Assembly: GCA_965222335.1 (NCBI GenBank)
Contig: OZ244944.1
Coordinates: 1,922,001 to 1,986,000 of the forward strand
Length of the DNA: 64,000 bases
Source of the DNA: G965222335 sp965222335
GTDB taxonomy: Bacteria > Pseudomonadota > Gammaproteobacteria > Pseudomonadales > Halieaceae
Direction: 5' to 3'
In this document: positions 8,616 through 17,297 of the stretch, piece by piece
How positions within the stretch are numbered: position 1 is the stretch's first letter
Layout of the letters: every line of letters begins with the position of its first letter
Program-made: the position numbers and the translations under genes
Notes under the pieces: model-generated
The model's input: only the letters and a program-made list of their open reading frames with translations
Database searches by the model: none
What the model was told of the DNA's origin: nothing

Positions 8616-9737
8616 ATGAAAGTCCTGCAGGTCTTGCCTTCCCTGAACAGCGGGGGCGTTGAACGAGGCACCCTGGACTTTGCCAGGGCCCTGGTTGCGG
8701 CGGGCCATGATTCCCTGGTCATGTCCTCCGGGGGCCGGCTGCAGCAACAACTGGAGGCCGAGGGCAGCCACCATATCCGCTTCCCGGTACACGCCAAGTC
8801 ACCCCTGTCGCTGCTGCGGGTGCGCGCGCTGCGCGGCGAACTGCAGCAGCTGGCGCCGGATGTCATCCACCTGCGTTCGAGGGTTCCGGCCTGGATGGTA
8901 TGGCTCGCGCTCAGACCCCTGCCCGCAGCCACCAGACCCCTGCTGGTCACCACCTTTCATGGTCTCTACTCGGTCAGTCGCTACAGCGCGATCATGGGCT
9001 GCGGGGACCAGGTGATCGCGATCTCGGAATGCGTCCGGGACTACATACTCGCCAATTACCCCCAGGTCGAACCCGGGCGCATCCGGGTGATCCACCGCGG
9101 CGTGGACACCGACCAGTTCCACCCCCCCGGCGCACAGCGGGACAGCTGGCGGCAGGCCCTGGAGCAGGCCCACCCCGAAACGCGCGGCAAGGCACTGCTG
9201 CTGATGCCCGGCCGCCTCAGCCCGTGGAAAGGCCAGGCTGAATTTATCGAACTGGTTGCCGACCTGGTGCAGGCGGGCTGCGCCTGCCACGGCCTGGTCG
9301 TGGGCGAACCCACCCCGGGCAAAGACGCCTACCTGCAGGAACTCAGGGACCGGGTCAGCGCGCTGGGGCTGCAATCCCATGTCAGCTTCCTCGGCCACCG
9401 GGACGACATGCTGGCCCTGTACGCCTGCTCGGCGCTGGTGTTCAACCTGTCGCGGAAGGCCGAGCCTTTCGGGCGCACGGTCATCGAGGCGCTGGCGACC
9501 GGCGTGCCGGTCATCGCCTACGACCTGGGCGGACCGGCGGAGTCGCTGCGCGAATGCCTGCCCGGGGGCCTGGTGCCGCCGGGGGATCGCGCCGAGCTCG
9601 CACGGCGCGCCGAGACATGGCTCGCAGAACCCCCCGGGGATATCCACCTGCCCCCCCAGTTCACCCTGGCCGCCCAGGCGGCGGCCACCCTGGCGGTGTA
9701 CCGCGACGGCCTCGCGGCACGGGAGGCCGTGGCCTGA
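8616..9737 (+). CDS. GT4-family glycosyltransferase
   Basis: Encodes 373 residues with a GT-B fold. The N-terminal half starts VLQVLPSLNSGGVERGTLDFA, the donor half has LLLMPGRLSPWKGQAEFIELV and the E-x7-E element EPFGRTVIEALATGVPV typical of retaining GT4 transferases that use nucleotide sugars. It probably acts at the cytoplasmic face of the inner membrane in surface glycan or LPS core assembly. It opens a five-gene overlapping cluster, and its stop overlaps the next start (TGATG). A longer reading upstream lacks family similarity, so ATG 8616 was chosen. Confidence 0.88.
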   Translation: MKVLQVLPSLNSGGVERGTLDFARALVAAGHDSLVMSSGGRLQQQLEAEGSHHIRFPVHAKSPLSLLRVRALRGELQQLAPDVIHLRSRVPAWMVWLALRPLPAATRPLLVTTFHGLYSVSRYSAIMGCGDQVIAISECVRDYILANYPQVEPGRIRVIHRGVDTDQFHPPGAQRDSWRQALEQAHPETRGKALLLMPGRLSPWKGQAEFIELVADLVQAGCACHGLVVGEPTPGKDAYLQELRDRVSALGLQSHVSFLGHRDDMLALYACSALVFNLSRKAEPFGRTVIEALATGVPVIAYDLGGPAESLRECLPGGLVPPGDRAELARRAETWLAEPPGDIHLPPQFTLAAQAAATLAVYRDGLAAREAVA

Positions 9738-10756
9738 TGCGAATCCTGCATATCGCCCACCAGCAACTGCGCAAATACGGCCACACCCGGGTCAGCTGGG
9801 CACAGAAGCTGTATCACGGCCTGGTGAAGAATGACTACCTGGTGCAGCGCTTCTCCGACCGCGACGTGGCCGCTTTCGAGGCGCCGCTGGGGATTCGTGA
9901 GCTCGGCGGCCGCAGGGCCAACCAGCGCCTGCTGCAAACGGTGGAGGCTTTCCAGCCGGAACTGGTGCTGGTGGGTCACTGCGACATCATCGGCAACCAG
10001 ACCCTGGAAACCATTCGCGGCCTGGTTCCCGGCGTGGTCATAGCGGGCCTGAACAACGACCCGCTGTTCGTGCCGGAAAATGCCGCCAAGATTCACGAGC
10101 GCTGCGCCGCGGTGGACGTGATGTTTGTTTCCACCGGGGAGAAAGAGCTGGGGATCTTTACCGGCCAGCGGGCACGCCTGCTGCACATGCCCAACCCGGT
10201 GGACCCGGCGATTGAAAGTGCCGACAACTCCCGCCGTGACGAGTTTGCCCACGATCTGCTGTTCTGCAGCAAGTCCGAGGCCCATACCAATCGCGGCCAG
10301 CTGGTGAAAGCCCTGCGCGACAGCCTGCCGGCAGATATCCGCTTCCACACGCCGGGGAGCTTCGGCGTACCCGGTGCCTGGGGCCGGGACTACGACACCA
10401 CCCTCGAGGCCAGCAAGATGGGCCTGAACCTCAACCGCCAGGAGGGTGGTCACTGGTACTCCTCCGCACGCATGGCGCAGATGGGCGGCAACGGCCAGCT
10501 GGTATTCACCCACCGCAGCGCCGATTTCCAGAGCCTGTTCCCCGAGGAGAGCCTGGTCTACTTTGACGACGCCGAAGAACTGCACGACGCCGTGTGCGAG
10601 TTTCACCGGGACAATGACAAGCGCCGCCAATGGGCACGCAACACCCGCGACTTCTTCCACCACGAAATGAACTGTACGCTCTACGCCAGATATATTGTGG
10701 AAGCCAGTATGCAGCGGCCCTTCAGCCACGACTACGCCTGGGCGCGCGACGCGTGA
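9737..10756 (+). CDS. Glycosyltransferase-like protein (CgeB/YkvP-type)
   Basis: Encodes 339 residues starting MRILHIAHQQLRKYGHTRVSW. The C-terminal part contains GLNLNRQEGGHWYSSARMAQM, then GQLVFTHR and YFDDAEELHDAV, the arrangement of the Glyco_trans_1_2 domain found in CgeB/YkvP-like transferases. The donor and acceptor are unknown. Its start overlaps the previous stop by one base and its own stop overlaps the next GTG (GTGA), so it should be made in fixed proportion with its neighbours in the glycan cluster. Confidence 0.75.
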   Translation: MRILHIAHQQLRKYGHTRVSWAQKLYHGLVKNDYLVQRFSDRDVAAFEAPLGIRELGGRRANQRLLQTVEAFQPELVLVGHCDIIGNQTLETIRGLVPGVVIAGLNNDPLFVPENAAKIHERCAAVDVMFVSTGEKELGIFTGQRARLLHMPNPVDPAIESADNSRRDEFAHDLLFCSKSEAHTNRGQLVKALRDSLPADIRFHTPGSFGVPGAWGRDYDTTLEASKMGLNLNRQEGGHWYSSARMAQMGGNGQLVFTHRSADFQSLFPEESLVYFDDAEELHDAVCEFHRDNDKRRQWARNTRDFFHHEMNCTLYARYIVEASMQRPFSHDYAWARDA

Positions 10757-11796
10757 ACCCCGCCGTGACTGTCGTCCAGGCCCTGGCCGGCGCCCCCTTT
10801 GGCGGCGCGGAGAACTTCTATACCCGGCTGGTCTGCGCCCTCGCCGAGGCGCCGGAGCTGCGCCAGGTCGCCTTCACCCGCCAGAATCCACAGCGCGAGG
10901 CCAGTCTCCGGGCCGCCGGCGTCCCGGTGCAGACTTTCCGCTTCGGCGGACCGCTGAACCTGTACGATCGCTGGCGCTATCACCACGCCCTGAAGCGGCT
11001 CGCGCCGGACGTGGTGCTGACCTATATGAACCGCGCCAGCGGCCTCACCCCGGCGGGTGATTACCAGCTCATGTGTCGGCTGGGACACTATTACGATCTC
11101 AAGTATTACCGCCATGCCGATCACTGGATCGGGATCACCCGGGGACTCTGTGACCATCTCGTGCGCGGCGGCATGCCTGCAGACCGGGTCCACCAGATAC
11201 CCAACTTCGCCGCGGAGACCGACCCCCGGCCGCTGCCGCGGGCGGACTTCGACACCCCCGGCGGCGTACCCCTGCTCCTCGCCGCGGGCCGGCTGCACCG
11301 CAACAAGGCCTTCGACATCCTGCTGCAGGCCCTCGCGGCGCTGCCGGACGCCTGGCTCTGGCTGGCAGGGGATGGCCCCGAGCGGGAGGCCCTGGAGAAG
11401 CAGGTGCTGGAACTCGGCCTCGGCGAGCGCGTGCGCTTCCTGGGCTGGCGCGATGATGTGGGCGCGCTGATGCGCAGCGCGGACCTGTTTATCTGCCCCT
11501 CGCGTCACGAGGGCCTGGGCAGTATCGTGGTGGAGTCCTGGTACCACCGCTGCCCCATCGTGGCCACCCGCTCCCAGGGCCCCGGTGAACTGATCGAGGA
11601 CCAGCGCACCGGGCTGCTGACGCCGGTGGATGAGGTCGCACCGCTGGTGTCTGCAATCAGCAGCCTGCTGCGGGATCCGGCCGCTGCGCGCCAGCTGGCC
11701 CACAACGCCCACCACCACTACCAGGCCCACTACAGCCGCGCCCATATCAGCCGCCAGTATGCCGAACTGCTGCAACACGTGGCCGCCACGCGCTGA
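10753..11796 (+). CDS. GT4-family glycosyltransferase
   Basis: Encodes 347 residues. It begins with GTG in a GTGA overlap. The N-terminal acceptor half has VQALAGAPFGGAENFYTRL; the donor half has LLLAAGRLHRNKAFDILLQA and CPSRHEGLGSIVVESW, matching the E-x7-E region of retaining GT4 enzymes such as those adding LPS core sugars. The start MNPAVTVVQALAG fits the fold; longer upstream readings do not. It lies one base before the YrbL-like gene, inside the glycan cluster. Confidence 0.88.
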   Translation: MNPAVTVVQALAGAPFGGAENFYTRLVCALAEAPELRQVAFTRQNPQREASLRAAGVPVQTFRFGGPLNLYDRWRYHHALKRLAPDVVLTYMNRASGLTPAGDYQLMCRLGHYYDLKYYRHADHWIGITRGLCDHLVRGGMPADRVHQIPNFAAETDPRPLPRADFDTPGGVPLLLAAGRLHRNKAFDILLQALAALPDAWLWLAGDGPEREALEKQVLELGLGERVRFLGWRDDVGALMRSADLFICPSRHEGLGSIVVESWYHRCPIVATRSQGPGELIEDQRTGLLTPVDEVAPLVSAISSLLRDPAAARQLAHNAHHHYQAHYSRAHISRQYAELLQHVAATR

Positions 11797-11797
11797 C

Positions 11798-12523
11798 ATG
11801 GCAGACGCCGTATTGCGACATTATCGGGTGATCCCCACGGTGGCCCTGGGCGGGGAGACCGCGGCTTTCGCCCGTGGCGGCAATCGCCTGTGCTTTGTCG
11901 ACCCGCGCGCGCCCGGACGCTGTATCAAGACCCTGCGCGCCGACCGATCCCCGGCTGCCAAACGCGCGGCAGCGCCGTGGATCAAGCGCCTCAAGCCCCT
12001 GTCGAGCTTTGACGACAACCTGCAGGAGGCGCGGGTGGTGCAGCGAATTGAGCGCCGTATCGGGCCCCAGGCTTTCAACCTGACCCCGCGCCTGCGTGGC
12101 TTCGTACAGACAGATCTGGGTCCGGGCCTGTGCAGCGACCTGGTGCGGGATGACGACGGGCGAATTTCGATATCGCTGAAACAGTACCTGTGGACTCACG
12201 GACACACCCCCGCGCTGCGCCAGCGCCTGGAAGAATTTCGCAATCAGTGGGTGCGCCTGGGCATGCCCTCGCGCCGCCTGCTGCTGCATAACATCGTGGT
12301 CCAGTGCCGCCACGGCATGCCCTATCGCCTGGCCGTGATCGACGGCCTGGGCTGGCCGGATATGCTGTCCCTCGCCAACTGGCTCCCCGGCCTCGCCCGG
12401 CGTAAGGCGAGACGCAAGATCCGCTCCCTGAACACCGCGATCGCCAACCTGATCAACAAGAGAGCAGCGCACAGCGACTACGGCGTTCACGGTTGGCTGG
12501 AAGAGGAGCGTCGTCAGCGTTGA
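11798..12523 (+). CDS. YrbL-like (PhoP-regulated family) protein, kinase-like fold
   Basis: Encodes 241 residues. RGGNRLCFVDPRAPGRCIKTLR near the start (quoted only in parts by motif: nucleotide-loop-like strand pair with Lys), the block FNLTPRLRGFVQTDLGPGLCSDLV and the later LLHNIVVQ and AVIDGLGW agree with the YrbL-PhoP_reg family. These proteins resemble protein/LPS-core kinases; LHNIVV and the following VIDG occupy the places of the catalytic and metal loops. Position between glycosyltransferases and an O-antigen ligase suggests phosphorylation of a surface glycan, which is inference. Starts one base after the previous stop. Confidence 0.72.
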   Translation: MADAVLRHYRVIPTVALGGETAAFARGGNRLCFVDPRAPGRCIKTLRADRSPAAKRAAAPWIKRLKPLSSFDDNLQEARVVQRIERRIGPQAFNLTPRLRGFVQTDLGPGLCSDLVRDDDGRISISLKQYLWTHGHTPALRQRLEEFRNQWVRLGMPSRRLLLHNIVVQCRHGMPYRLAVIDGLGWPDMLSLANWLPGLARRKARRKIRSLNTAIANLINKRAAHSDYGVHGWLEEERRQR

Positions 12524-13890
12524 ACCCGCAGCCTGGCCAAACCGGCGCTTCCCACGCCGGGACCCCTCCCCTGCCCCCCTGGCTCAGCGGCGTGGGCCAG
12601 GCACTGTTGCTGATTTTTATCTGCTGCCGGCTCATCAGCGACAAACCGGCGGACTACGCCGGCCAGCTGCTGAGCCTGCTGGCGGTGGTTGCGCTCGTGA
12701 CCTGGCAGCATCCCCTGCGCAGGGGCATGCTGGTGCCGCTGTTCTTCGCCGCCCTCGTTACCCAGCTCGCCACCTGGGGCCTCAGTCATGCCCTGGCGCC
12801 GGATCTGGCAGAGAGTTCACCCAAACTGGAGCGGCTGGCGGCCTGGTTTTTCCTGATCCCCGCGGCCCTGTTTATGGGTAGTGGGGAGCGCCGCGTCGTC
12901 GCCTGGTGGAGCATCGTGCTGCTGGCACTGCTGTTGACACCCTGGCTCAGTGGCCAGGGCTGGGGCGAGATTGCCCGCGGGCTGGCCGGCGAACGGGTGG
13001 ATTTCGGGATCATCAACGCCCAGCACCCGGCGATGTTGTTCGGCCTCGCGCTGCTGGGCACCACCATCTTCCTGCCGCGCTTCCGCCGCTATTCGCGCGA
13101 GCTGGGCGTTCCCTGGTTACTGTTGCCCTACCTGCTGCTGGTGCTCGCCCTGGCGACCGGTGTGGTCATCACCCAGACCCGGGGCGTGTGGCTGGGCCTG
13201 CTGGTCACGCTGCCGGGCATGATCGTGATCTTTTCCGGGTACATGGACACCGAGCGCAAGCAGCGCTACCTGAGGGCCCTCCAGAACAGCCGCTGGCGGA
13301 TGCGCTTTCTCGCCTTGCTGCTGGCGCTGATGATCCCCGCATTTTTCGGCGGCATTGTACTTGAGCGACTGGCCAGCGAAGGACCCCTGGCGACCCTGGA
13401 CGGACGCGACGACACCCGGCCCCTGCTGAAGGAGAACATCAGCGTACGCCTGGATACCTGGCATGAATCGCTCAGCTGGATTGCCGCCCGGCCTGTGTTC
13501 GGCTGGGGCGGCAGCGGTCGCGGCGCGGTAGTAGACGCCACGCCGGAGCTCAGCGCGGAAGAGAAACAGCGCTTCGGCCATCTGCACAGCAGCTATCTCG
13601 ACACCCTGGTCAATTTCGGCTTCGCCGGCCTGCTGGTGCTGCTCAGCTTACTCTACTGGTTGAACAGCCGGGTCATCCTGGCCTGGCGACAGGGCGGCAT
13701 CAGCGATGACTTTCTCTGGTTCTGGCTCGCTTTCCTGCTTTATTGGTTGGTGCTAAACATGTTTGAATCCTACATGTACTACCAGACGGGCAATTACGCC
13801 TTTGCCCTGATCTGTGGGGGCTACGCCGCCCTGACCAGTGGCAGCGCCACGCACAGGGGCCGGCGGGCAGCTGCCTCCCCCGGCACCTGA
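12520..13890 (+). CDS. O-antigen ligase-like polytopic membrane protein (Wzy/WaaL family)
   Basis: Encodes about 456 residues with 10-12 hydrophobic segments and the large periplasmic loop of O-antigen ligases/polymerases. Residues in TQTRGVWLGLLV and later WHESLSWIAARPVFGWGGSGRG with LHSSYLDTLVNFGFAGLL are the conserved Wzy_C pattern, including Arg and His of the loop. It would join glycan repeat units or transfer them to lipid A core at the periplasmic side. Start: TTG 12520 gives a TTGA overlap like the other junctions of this operon; an in-frame TTG at 12493 is possible. Confidence 0.82.
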   Translation: MNPQPGQTGASHAGTPPLPPWLSGVGQALLLIFICCRLISDKPADYAGQLLSLLAVVALVTWQHPLRRGMLVPLFFAALVTQLATWGLSHALAPDLAESSPKLERLAAWFFLIPAALFMGSGERRVVAWWSIVLLALLLTPWLSGQGWGEIARGLAGERVDFGIINAQHPAMLFGLALLGTTIFLPRFRRYSRELGVPWLLLPYLLLVLALATGVVITQTRGVWLGLLVTLPGMIVIFSGYMDTERKQRYLRALQNSRWRMRFLALLLALMIPAFFGGIVLERLASEGPLATLDGRDDTRPLLKENISVRLDTWHESLSWIAARPVFGWGGSGRGAVVDATPELSAEEKQRFGHLHSSYLDTLVNFGFAGLLVLLSLLYWLNSRVILAWRQGGISDDFLWFWLAFLLYWLVLNMFESYMYYQTGNYAFALICGGYAALTSGSATHRGRRAAASPGT

Positions 13891-13907
13891 ATACGGAAAA
13901 CCACATA

Positions 13908-14807
13908 ATGTTCAGCTACTTTCTCAAACGACGGCTCAAGCAGCACGATGCCAACAACAATCGTGAGCTGAAAGCGATGGTGCACGCGGCGCTGCTGCAG
14001 CAGCAGGCGCTGGCCGGGGCGGCGACGGGTGTGGGCAACGACGAGGAACACCAGATCGTGGTGTCCCTGACCTCCTTCGACAAGCGTATCGGCGATGTCT
14101 ACCTGTGCATCGAGAGCCTGCTGCAACAGTCCCTGCGCCCGGACAAGATCATCCTGTGGCTGTCCAGCGCCAACTTCCCGGACCGGGAAGTCCCCCGCCT
14201 CCTGCGCAACCAGAAAGCGCGTGGCCTGGAAGTCCGCTTCAAGGACGAGGACCTGGGCCCCTACAAGAAGTTCGTCTACGCGCTGGAGGAGTACCCGGAA
14301 GCCCTGCTGATCACCGTGGACGACGACATCCTCTACCCCCCGGAAATGATCGAACAGCTGTACCAGGCCTACCTCGAGGACCCGCATACCGTCCACTGCC
14401 ATCGCGCCCACACGATACAGGTGGACCAGCGCGGGTACCCGGCGCCCTACCGCAAGTGGTCAACCGGGCTCGCCGACGGCGGTCCCTCGAACCGGGTATT
14501 CCCCACGGGCCTGGGCGGCGTGCTCTATTTCCCCGGCGCCCTGGATGCGGAGGTGTTGAACCGGGAACAGTTCATGCGCCTGTGCCCCAACGCGGACGAC
14601 ATCTGGCTGAAAGCGATGAGCCTGAAAAACAATGTGCCCTGCGCCCGGGTGGATGATCCGCGCTACTGGAAAGATCGCTTCCTGACCATCGTCGGCTCCC
14701 AGAGCTATACCCTGAAGCAGGAGAACTGGGACGGCCGCACGGGCAATGACAAGAAGCTGCAGGCGGTGCTGGCAGAGTACGACCTGTTCGACAGGCTGCT
14801 GCAGTAG
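13908..14807 (+). CDS. GT-A-type glycosyltransferase
   Basis: Encodes 299 residues. VVSLTSFDKRIGDVYLCIES near residue 50 and LITVDDDILYPPEM (DDD metal-binding motif) identify a GT-A fold transferase that coordinates the nucleotide sugar through a divalent metal. A later segment, NADDIWLKAMSLKNNVPC, gives the acceptor side. Sequence style is like capsule or LPS transferases of the family that begins with RI.VSLTS. Donor unknown. It follows the ligase after 17 bp and closes the cluster; downstream genes run in the other direction. Confidence 0.82.
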   Translation: MFSYFLKRRLKQHDANNNRELKAMVHAALLQQQALAGAATGVGNDEEHQIVVSLTSFDKRIGDVYLCIESLLQQSLRPDKIILWLSSANFPDREVPRLLRNQKARGLEVRFKDEDLGPYKKFVYALEEYPEALLITVDDDILYPPEMIEQLYQAYLEDPHTVHCHRAHTIQVDQRGYPAPYRKWSTGLADGGPSNRVFPTGLGGVLYFPGALDAEVLNREQFMRLCPNADDIWLKAMSLKNNVPCARVDDPRYWKDRFLTIVGSQSYTLKQENWDGRTGNDKKLQAVLAEYDLFDRLLQ

Positions 14808-14845
14808 TCGCGTCCCGCCGGCGCGATTCGTGCTACCGACCCCGC

Positions 14846-15697
14846 TCAGGCCCCCGCCAGGAACTCGTCGATCGCCCCGCGGGCGGCGGGTTCATTGAGG
14901 GTAGGCGCGTGGCCTCGCCGGGGAATTTCCAGCGAATGGCAATCCTGCCCCCGCGACTGCATGGCCTGCACACATTCCGGGGCCAGGATGTCCGACAGCG
15001 CGCCACGTAATACCAGTACGGGCAGGGCAAGACTTTCGAACAGGGGCCACAGGTCCGGTGGCACAGCGGCGCCCTCTTCTGCGGCGATCGGCGTGGCTAT
15101 CGCGGGGTCGTAGGCAAGCACCAGGCTGCCGCCCTCATCGCGATACAGTGCCCGGGTGAAATCCAGCCACTGCTGCTCGCTAAAATCCGGGAAGGCATCG
15201 CCGTTGATTGCGCGGGACTGGGTCACCGCCTGCTCCCAGTCAGGCACGGGCGTTGTTTTGCCGACGTAGGCCTTGATCCGTGCAAGGCCAGCCGGATTCA
15301 CCTCGGGGCCGATATCATTGAGCACCAGGCGCGACACTCGCGCTGGCTGCATCGCGGCCATCATCATCCCCATCAATCCCCCCATGGAGGTGCCCACGAT
15401 CTGCACGGCAGGGATATCCAGGGTATCGAGGAGCCTGAACATATCAGCCACGTAGACCGCCGGCTGGTAGTTCGCGGGTACCGGGTCGTGGGCGGAACGG
15501 CCCCGCCCTCGCTGGTCCGCGACCAGGACCCTGAAGCCGGGTGCGAGGTGCGCGGCCAGCTGGGCAAAGTCAGCGCTGTTACGGGTTAGCCCGTGCAGGC
15601 ACACCACCACCGGCGCGCCCGGTCTGCCGGGGTAGTCCCGCGCATACAGGCGCAATCCATCCTCGCTGTGGTACCAGATGTCTGTGTAGTCAGTCAT
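14846..15697 (-). CDS. Alpha/beta hydrolase
   Basis: Encodes 283 residues. HGL (oxyanion), DQRGRGRS and the nucleophile elbow GTSMGGLMGM (Ser) with a C-terminal RRGHAPTLNEPAA (catalytic His) define an alpha/beta hydrolase of the ester/C-C hydrolase type. The substrate is unknown. The start MTDYTDIWYH overlaps the acyl-CoA ligase stop by 8 bp; another ATG lies 21 bp upstream within the ligase gene. It is the last gene of the module with the ligase, TonB receptor and symporter, so it may process the same imported compound (inference). Confidence 0.85.
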   Translation of the reverse strand: MTDYTDIWYHSEDGLRLYARDYPGRPGAPVVVCLHGLTRNSADFAQLAAHLAPGFRVLVADQRGRGRSAHDPVPANYQPAVYVADMFRLLDTLDIPAVQIVGTSMGGLMGMMMAAMQPARVSRLVLNDIGPEVNPAGLARIKAYVGKTTPVPDWEQAVTQSRAINGDAFPDFSEQQWLDFTRALYRDEGGSLVLAYDPAIATPIAAEEGAAVPPDLWPLFESLALPVLVLRGALSDILAPECVQAMQSRGQDCHSLEIPRRGHAPTLNEPAARGAIDEFLAGA

Positions 15698-17252
15698 AGT
15701 TGAGGTTGCGATACTCATCCCGCAGTTGGCGCTTGAGTATTTTTCCGTTGGGATTGCGCGGCAGTTCCGACACCAGGATCACGTCCGCCAGGCGCTGCTG
15801 GCGCCCCAGCTGTGCGTTGGTCCACTGGCAGATCGCAGCCGCCTCGGGCGCATTGCCGTTCACCGGCACGACCAGCGCGACCGGCGTCTCGCCCCAGCGT
15901 GAACTGGTGGCACCGATGACGGCGACATCATCGATGTCCGGGTGCCCGACCATCACTGCCTCGATGTCCTGGGGGTAAATATTCTGGCCACCGCTGAGAA
16001 TCATGTCCTTCTTGCGATCCACGATATACAGGAAGCCCTCGGCATCGACCATCCCGATATCACCGGAGCGCAGCCACTGGCGACCCTCCGGATCGCGGTA
16101 TTCCGCCTCCCGGCTGGCGTCGTCGCGATTGAGATAGCCGGGCATCGTGATGCGCCCGCGGGATACGATTTCCCCGGACTGCCCCGGGGGCAACTTGTTG
16201 CCTTCCTCATCAACGATGCAGATATCCGTGCCCACCAGGGGCTTGCCGACTGAAGCCCAGCGCCCCTCGGCATCCTCCGGATCCAGGGTCGTGATAATAC
16301 CCTCGGTCAGGCCGTAGAGTTCGATAATGCCACAGGGGAAGCGCGTGAAAATCTCGCGTTTCAGCGCCTCGTGCAGCGGCGCACCACAACTCATCATCGC
16401 CTGCATACTGCTGACATCCGCGGCCCGGTCCGACATCGCCGCCACGATGCGCTGGAACTGAATCGGCACCATGGCGGTATGGGTGATGCCCTCGCGCTCA
16501 ATCGTGTCCAGGGCCGCCGCGGCATCGAAGCCCTTGTGCACGACAATGCTGCCACCCGAGAGCAGGGTGCAGAGCATCCCCACCCAGGAGATATTGGAGT
16601 ACAGCCCGATGGTGAGCAGCGTTCTCGCGGCACCGTGGTAGCGCAGGGCGATGGTCAGGTCGTAGGCCCAGTCCCGGCGGCCGGCGTGGGTATGCAGGAT
16701 ACCCTTGGGCAGGCCGGTGGTACCGGAGCTGTAAATCACGTTGAGCGGGTCGTCGCCACGAAGCGCCACGGAAGGCAGGTTCTCCGGGCAGTCGGCACAG
16801 AAGCGCTGCAGGTTCTGCCAGCCAGTGCCGGCCTCGCCATCGGTGAGGTAGAGGCGCGAGGATTCGGGCAGCTGCGTGCGCAGGCCCTCGATACGCGTCT
16901 GCTGGTCGGCGCTGACGATGACCGCACTCACTTCGGCATCCTTCAGCATGGCCACGAGGCCTTCGTCCGCCACCGACAGGTTGATGGGCACTGACACGCA
17001 GCCCGCCGCCATGGTACCGAACAGTGCCTGGACCATGGACGTGCCGTTGGACATCACCACGGCCACCCGGTCACCGGGCTTCATCCCTGCACCCAGCAGG
17101 CCGTGGGCCAGGCGGTGGTTGGCGCTACAGAACTCGGCCCAGCTGAGGCGCTCGCCGGCGCAGACAAGCGCCTCCCTGCTCCCCCGCCAGCGACCGTGCA
17201 GGGCCAGGATTTCCGGCAGCAGGGGGGCCTGTGATTCAAAACCACTGAACAT
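15690..17252 (-). CDS. AMP-dependent acyl-CoA synthetase/ligase
   Basis: Encodes 520 residues of the ANL superfamily that activates a carboxylic acid as acyl-AMP and then acyl-CoA. The P-loop YSSGTTGLPKG, the hinge region RSGDIGMVDAEGFLYIVDRKKD and the C-terminal NPNGKILKRQLR with the catalytic Lys are all present. Similarity is to medium/long-chain or cyclic-acid CoA ligases; the acid is not predictable. ATG 17252 is chosen because MFSGFESQAP precedes the first helix; an in-frame TTG is 6 bp upstream. It starts 45 bp after the TonB receptor, overlapping the hydrolase downstream, so the imported molecule is probably a carboxylic acid. Confidence 0.9.
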   Translation of the reverse strand: MFSGFESQAPLLPEILALHGRWRGSREALVCAGERLSWAEFCSANHRLAHGLLGAGMKPGDRVAVVMSNGTSMVQALFGTMAAGCVSVPINLSVADEGLVAMLKDAEVSAVIVSADQQTRIEGLRTQLPESSRLYLTDGEAGTGWQNLQRFCADCPENLPSVALRGDDPLNVIYSSGTTGLPKGILHTHAGRRDWAYDLTIALRYHGAARTLLTIGLYSNISWVGMLCTLLSGGSIVVHKGFDAAAALDTIEREGITHTAMVPIQFQRIVAAMSDRAADVSSMQAMMSCGAPLHEALKREIFTRFPCGIIELYGLTEGIITTLDPEDAEGRWASVGKPLVGTDICIVDEEGNKLPPGQSGEIVSRGRITMPGYLNRDDASREAEYRDPEGRQWLRSGDIGMVDAEGFLYIVDRKKDMILSGGQNIYPQDIEAVMVGHPDIDDVAVIGATSSRWGETPVALVVPVNGNAPEAAAICQWTNAQLGRQQRLADVILVSELPRNPNGKILKRQLRDEYRNLNYD

Positions 17253-17297
17253 AGTCAATTCTCGGGTACCGGGGGCGCGCGGCGCCCCCGCAAATCG

